Shown: piece by piece, positions 6,184-8,491 of the stretch
How positions within the stretch are numbered: the first letter of the stretch is position 1
Layout of the letters: every line of letters starts with the position of its first letter
Assembly: GCA_903887035.1 (NCBI GenBank)
Contig: CAISOG010000128.1
Location: 1 to 8,491 of the forward strand
DNA length: 8,491 bases
Source: an uncultured Holosporaceae bacterium
GTDB lineage: Bacteria > Pseudomonadota > Alphaproteobacteria > CAISOG01
Direction: 5' to 3'
Program-made: the position numbers and the translations under genes
Notes under the pieces: generated by a model
What the model was told of the DNA's origin: nothing
Databases searched by the model: none
The model's input: the letters and a program-made list of their open reading frames with translations, nothing else

Positions 6184-7206
6184 ATGCCCATCGTTGCCGC
6201 CAGTTGTTTGCTGAAAGTGAAACCAAGCGCAGAGCGGCCAACGCCCTTTACCCTGCTGTCGCGGGTTGGGGGTATCTATGCCCGTTTTGGCCTGTTGCAG
6301 GAAAATGGCCAGATTACCGATGCCCACCGCCTGCTGTGTGACGATTATCCCGACATGGCGGAGGCGGTGGAGGAGTATTATCGTATTATCGAGCTGACCA
6401 ACCTGCCCGACAATGCGGTGTTTGCGATGGCGGCAGCTGTACGCGGCGATACCGTTCAGCTGATAAGCCCGCACTGGTCGTTTTCGGTCTCTGAGTTGGA
6501 AAAGCGGCTGAATTTCCGCAGTCTGACCGTCATTAATGATTTTGCGGCGATTGGGCTGGCCTTGCCCTATTTGGGCGGCGGCGACATCATCACCCTGCAA
6601 GAGGGCAAAACGGATCTGTTTGCGCCAAAAATCGTGCTGGGGGCAACCAGCGGTACAGGCTTTGCCGCATCACTGCCCAACCTGGACGGCAGCTGGGACT
6701 TGGTGATTACCCAGGCGGGTCACACCACTCTGCCAGCCTTTAATGAGCTTGAGGATCGGGTGTTGCAACAGATGCGCCAACGCTACGATGGGCATGTTTC
6801 GGTCGAACGGGTTTTGTCGGATCTGGGTCTGTTGGATATGCACCGCATTCTAAGCCAGTTTGCGGATCAGGATTATCAGCCGCTGAATGTGGAATCCATT
6901 ATTGAGCGTGGATTAACCAGCCAATGCCCTGTTTGCGCCCAAACCCTGCAGCTTTTTTGCCAATTTTTGGGGACGGTGGCCAGCAATTATGCCATGTGCT
7001 ACAGCGCCTTTGGCGGGGTCTATATCGCGGGGGATTTGATTCCGCAATTTGGCAAGCTGTTGGAGCAATATTTTGTGCCGCGCTTTTGTGATAAGGGGCG
7101 GTTCAGCAGCTATCTGGCTGATATGCCGTTGTACCTGATTACCCGCACCTTTCCTGGCCTGGCGGGGTTGCGGGTGTTGGTGCAGGCCAGCGGCACGGCG
7201 GCCTAA
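6184..7206 (+). CDS. Glucokinase-family (Glk) protein with a degenerate active site
   Basis: The 340-residue protein aligns along its length with bacterial Glk, which phosphorylates glucose with ATP. Matching segments include RLNFRSLTVINDFAAIGLALP, HVSVERVLSDLGL, QLFCQFLG, AFGGVYIAG and DKGRFSSYLADMPLYLI. Sugar-site residues equivalent to E. coli Asn99/Asp100 (Asn118/Asp119), His160 (His180) and Glu187 (Glu208) are kept. Other signatures are lost. The phosphate-binding DxGGTNxR reads SRVGGIYARF (26-35), so Asp, Thr and Asn are replaced. GxGTGLG reads GATSGTGFA from 153. EGGH reads QAGH (177-180), changing E. coli Glu157 to Gln. IAGG reads IAGD. There is also an extra N-terminal stretch of about 20 residues. 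Reduced or absent kinase activity, or a sensing role, is inferred. It lies 10 bp from ubiE, so is probably co-transcribed. A glk symbol would overstate the evidence. Confidence 0.8.
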   Translation: MPIVAASCLLKVKPSAERPTPFTLLSRVGGIYARFGLLQENGQITDAHRLLCDDYPDMAEAVEEYYRIIELTNLPDNAVFAMAAAVRGDTVQLISPHWSFSVSELEKRLNFRSLTVINDFAAIGLALPYLGGGDIITLQEGKTDLFAPKIVLGATSGTGFAASLPNLDGSWDLVITQAGHTTLPAFNELEDRVLQQMRQRYDGHVSVERVLSDLGLLDMHRILSQFADQDYQPLNVESIIERGLTSQCPVCAQTLQLFCQFLGTVASNYAMCYSAFGGVYIAGDLIPQFGKLLEQYFVPRFCDKGRFSSYLADMPLYLITRTFPGLAGLRVLVQASGTAA

Positions 7207-7216
7207 AAAAGGTAAA

Positions 7217-7972
7217 ATGATGCCATCAACCAGCCCCTTTGGCTTTCAGGAATTGCCAGCAGCGGATAAGGCGGCGGCGGTGCGCGGAGTCTTTGCCAAG
7301 GTTGCCCGCCGCTATGACCTGATGAATGACCTGATGAGTGCGGGTTGGCAGCATGTGTGGAAACATCATTTGGTGCAATCGGTGCAGCTGTTTAACGGTA
7401 TTCGCCTACTGGACGTGGCGGGCGGCACGGGGCATATCACCCAGCTGCTGCAACAGCGTTTGGCAAAGTTGGGGATGGTCGGTGATTTGCAGGTGGTGGA
7501 TGCCAGCATCGATATGTTGCGCGTTGGGCGGGATCGTTTTTTCGATCATGGCTGGCCACAACCAACCGCCTGGGTGGATAGCGTGGCGGAGGCCTTGCCC
7601 TATCCTGATGCCAGTGTGGATGCCTATGTCATCGCCTTTGGCCTGCGCAACGTCACCGATTTGGCGCAAAGCCTGGCGGAGGCGCGACGGGTGTTGAAAC
7701 CTGGGGGGCGTTTTTATTGCCTGGAATTCAGCCGCCCCACTAACCCGCTGCTGAACCGCGCCTATGATGCCTATTCCTTTGCGGTGATTCCCCGCCTGGG
7801 GCAGTTGGTGGCAGGCGATGCGGCCTCCTACCGCTATTTGGTGGAAAGTATTCGCCGCTTTCCGCCGCAGCAGGCCTTGGCAGAGCGGATGCAAAGCGCG
7901 GGCTTTGCGCAAGTCGACTGGGTGAACTACAGTGGGGGTATCGTTGCCCTGCATCGCGGGGTGGCGGGCTAA
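7217..7972 (+). CDS. ubiE: Ubiquinone/menaquinone biosynthesis C-methyltransferase UbiE
   Basis: UbiE is a SAM-dependent class I methyltransferase that C-methylates the benzoquinol ring in ubiquinone synthesis, and demethylmenaquinol where menaquinone is made. The 251-residue protein has the expected length. Seen motifs: VFAKVARRYDLMNDLMSAGWQ near the N-terminus; SAM-binding motif I LDVAGGTG (65-72); motif II ending VVDAS; AFGLRNVTD (140-148), typical of UbiE; RRVLKPGGRFYCLEFSRP; and YRYLVESIRRFPPQ. Two consecutive ATG codons (7217, 7220) can start it. AAAAAAGG ends at 7212, so the second ATG (7-base spacing) may be used. It begins 10 bp after the glucokinase-family gene and is followed after 26 bp by coaBC, so all three are likely one transcript. 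ubiB, often next to ubiE in this group, is not here. Confidence 0.95.
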   Translation: MMPSTSPFGFQELPAADKAAAVRGVFAKVARRYDLMNDLMSAGWQHVWKHHLVQSVQLFNGIRLLDVAGGTGHITQLLQQRLAKLGMVGDLQVVDASIDMLRVGRDRFFDHGWPQPTAWVDSVAEALPYPDASVDAYVIAFGLRNVTDLAQSLAEARRVLKPGGRFYCLEFSRPTNPLLNRAYDAYSFAVIPRLGQLVAGDAASYRYLVESIRRFPPQQALAERMQSAGFAQVDWVNYSGGIVALHRGVAG

Positions 7973-7998
7973 AAAAGCCAGCATGTTGGGATAGGGAT

Positions 7999-8491
7999 TT
8001 GCAAATTCTTTTGATCATTACGGGCGGAATCGCCGCCTACAAAACACCTGAACTAATCCGACAGTTTCGGCGGGCAGGGGTTGAGGTGACCACTGTTTTA
8101 AGTGAATCGGCCAAGGCCTTTGTTACCCCCCTGACCATCGGTAGCGTTAGCCAGGGCAAGGTGTATAGCGAGCTGTTTAACCTGACTGATGAGCAGGAGA
8201 TGGGGCATATCCAGTTGGGGCGGCAGGCCGATTTAATCGTGGTTGCGCCCGCCACCGCCGATTTTATGGCAAGGCTGGCATTGGGGCTGGCCAACGATCT
8301 GGCCACCACCACCTGCCTGGCCACCACCCAGCCGATTCTGCTGGCGCCCGCCATGAACGTCCGCATGTGGGAACATCCCGCCACCCAGGGGCATTTGGCC
8401 ACTCTGCAAGCGCGTGGGGTGCAGCTGGTAGGGCCGAATGAGGGCGATATGGCCTGCGGCGAATATGGTTTGGGGCGGATGGCGGAGCCTG
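7999..8491 (+). CDS. coaBC: Bifunctional CoaBC (phosphopantothenoylcysteine synthetase/decarboxylase), 5' part
   Basis: About 164 codons are present; the gene runs off the window. This is the N-terminal CoaC half, a flavoprotein that decarboxylates phosphopantothenoylcysteine in coenzyme A synthesis. Visible signatures: ITGGIAAYKTPELIRQFRRAG at the start; SESAKAFVTPLTI; catalytic His70 in MGHIQLGR; VVAPATADFMARLALGLANDL; Asn120 in APAMN; and Cys153 in MACGEYGLGRM. These equal His75, Asn125 and Cys158 of E. coli Dfp, all offset by five. No ATG or GTG lies in frame between the ubiE stop and the conserved core. TTG at 7999 is therefore the likely start, with GGGA (7988-7991) 7 bases upstream. 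A second TTG at 8011 would cut into the first beta strand. The CoaB half is beyond the window. Confidence 0.93.
   Translation, partial: MQILLIITGGIAAYKTPELIRQFRRAGVEVTTVLSESAKAFVTPLTIGSVSQGKVYSELFNLTDEQEMGHIQLGRQADLIVVAPATADFMARLALGLANDLATTTCLATTQPILLAPAMNVRMWEHPATQGHLATLQARGVQLVGPNEGDMACGEYGLGRMAEP

Noticed and set aside
7406..7984. Minus-strand open frame (192 codons) opposite ubiE
   Set aside because: It is the antisense shadow of a complete, conserved ubiE, with no recognisable domain.
1..8491. CRISPR array, insertion sequence, phage or defence genes
   Set aside because: No regularly spaced repeats, transposase, integrase, terminal inverted repeats or defence-protein motifs were seen on either strand.

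Overview
The window reads as chromosomal DNA of an alphaproteobacterium with moderate G+C. The best evidence is a CckA-type hybrid histidine kinase, together with a cysteine-poor DksA whose zinc-finger region has the alphaproteobacterial sequence. ubiE and a dfp-type coaBC fit the same assignment. I cannot name the genus. The set does not look like a plasmid, phage or defence island.

Layout. Positions 1-699 (minus strand) hold most of a family-4 glycosyltransferase. Its C-terminus lies beyond the window start, and its N-terminal coding region is interrupted by an in-frame TAA at 700-702. A half-length TauE/SafE (TSUP) membrane protein lies at 798-1184 (+) and converges on dksA at 1228-1695 (-). 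Eight bases upstream of dksA is a possible 22-codon hydrophobic small protein (1704-1772, -). A short divergent region separates this from cckA (1862-3664, +). A 119-bp leader rich in hairpins, with a good sigma70-like promoter, leads into metE (3784-6099, +). After an 84-bp gap that includes a short Met-rich reading frame come a glucokinase-family protein (6184-7206), ubiE (7217-7972) and coaBC (from 7999, running off the window). The last three lie 10 and 26 bp apart and look co-transcribed.

How the genes work together. DksA (stringent-response transcription factor) and CckA (top of the CckA-ChpT-CtrA phosphorelay) are divergently arranged regulators. MetE, UbiE and CoaBC are core metabolism: methionine, ubiquinone (and menaquinone, if made) and coenzyme A. 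UbiE uses S-adenosylmethionine, which is made from the product of MetE. The glucokinase-family protein has lost several key catalytic-site residues and may no longer be a kinase. ubiB, often found between ubiE and coaBC in alphaproteobacteria, is absent from that position.

No convincing undescribed multi-gene system is visible. The points most worth a second look are the degenerate glucokinase, the structured metE leader with its competing repeat, the broken 5' end of the glycosyltransferase, and two very small reading frames next to dksA and metE.
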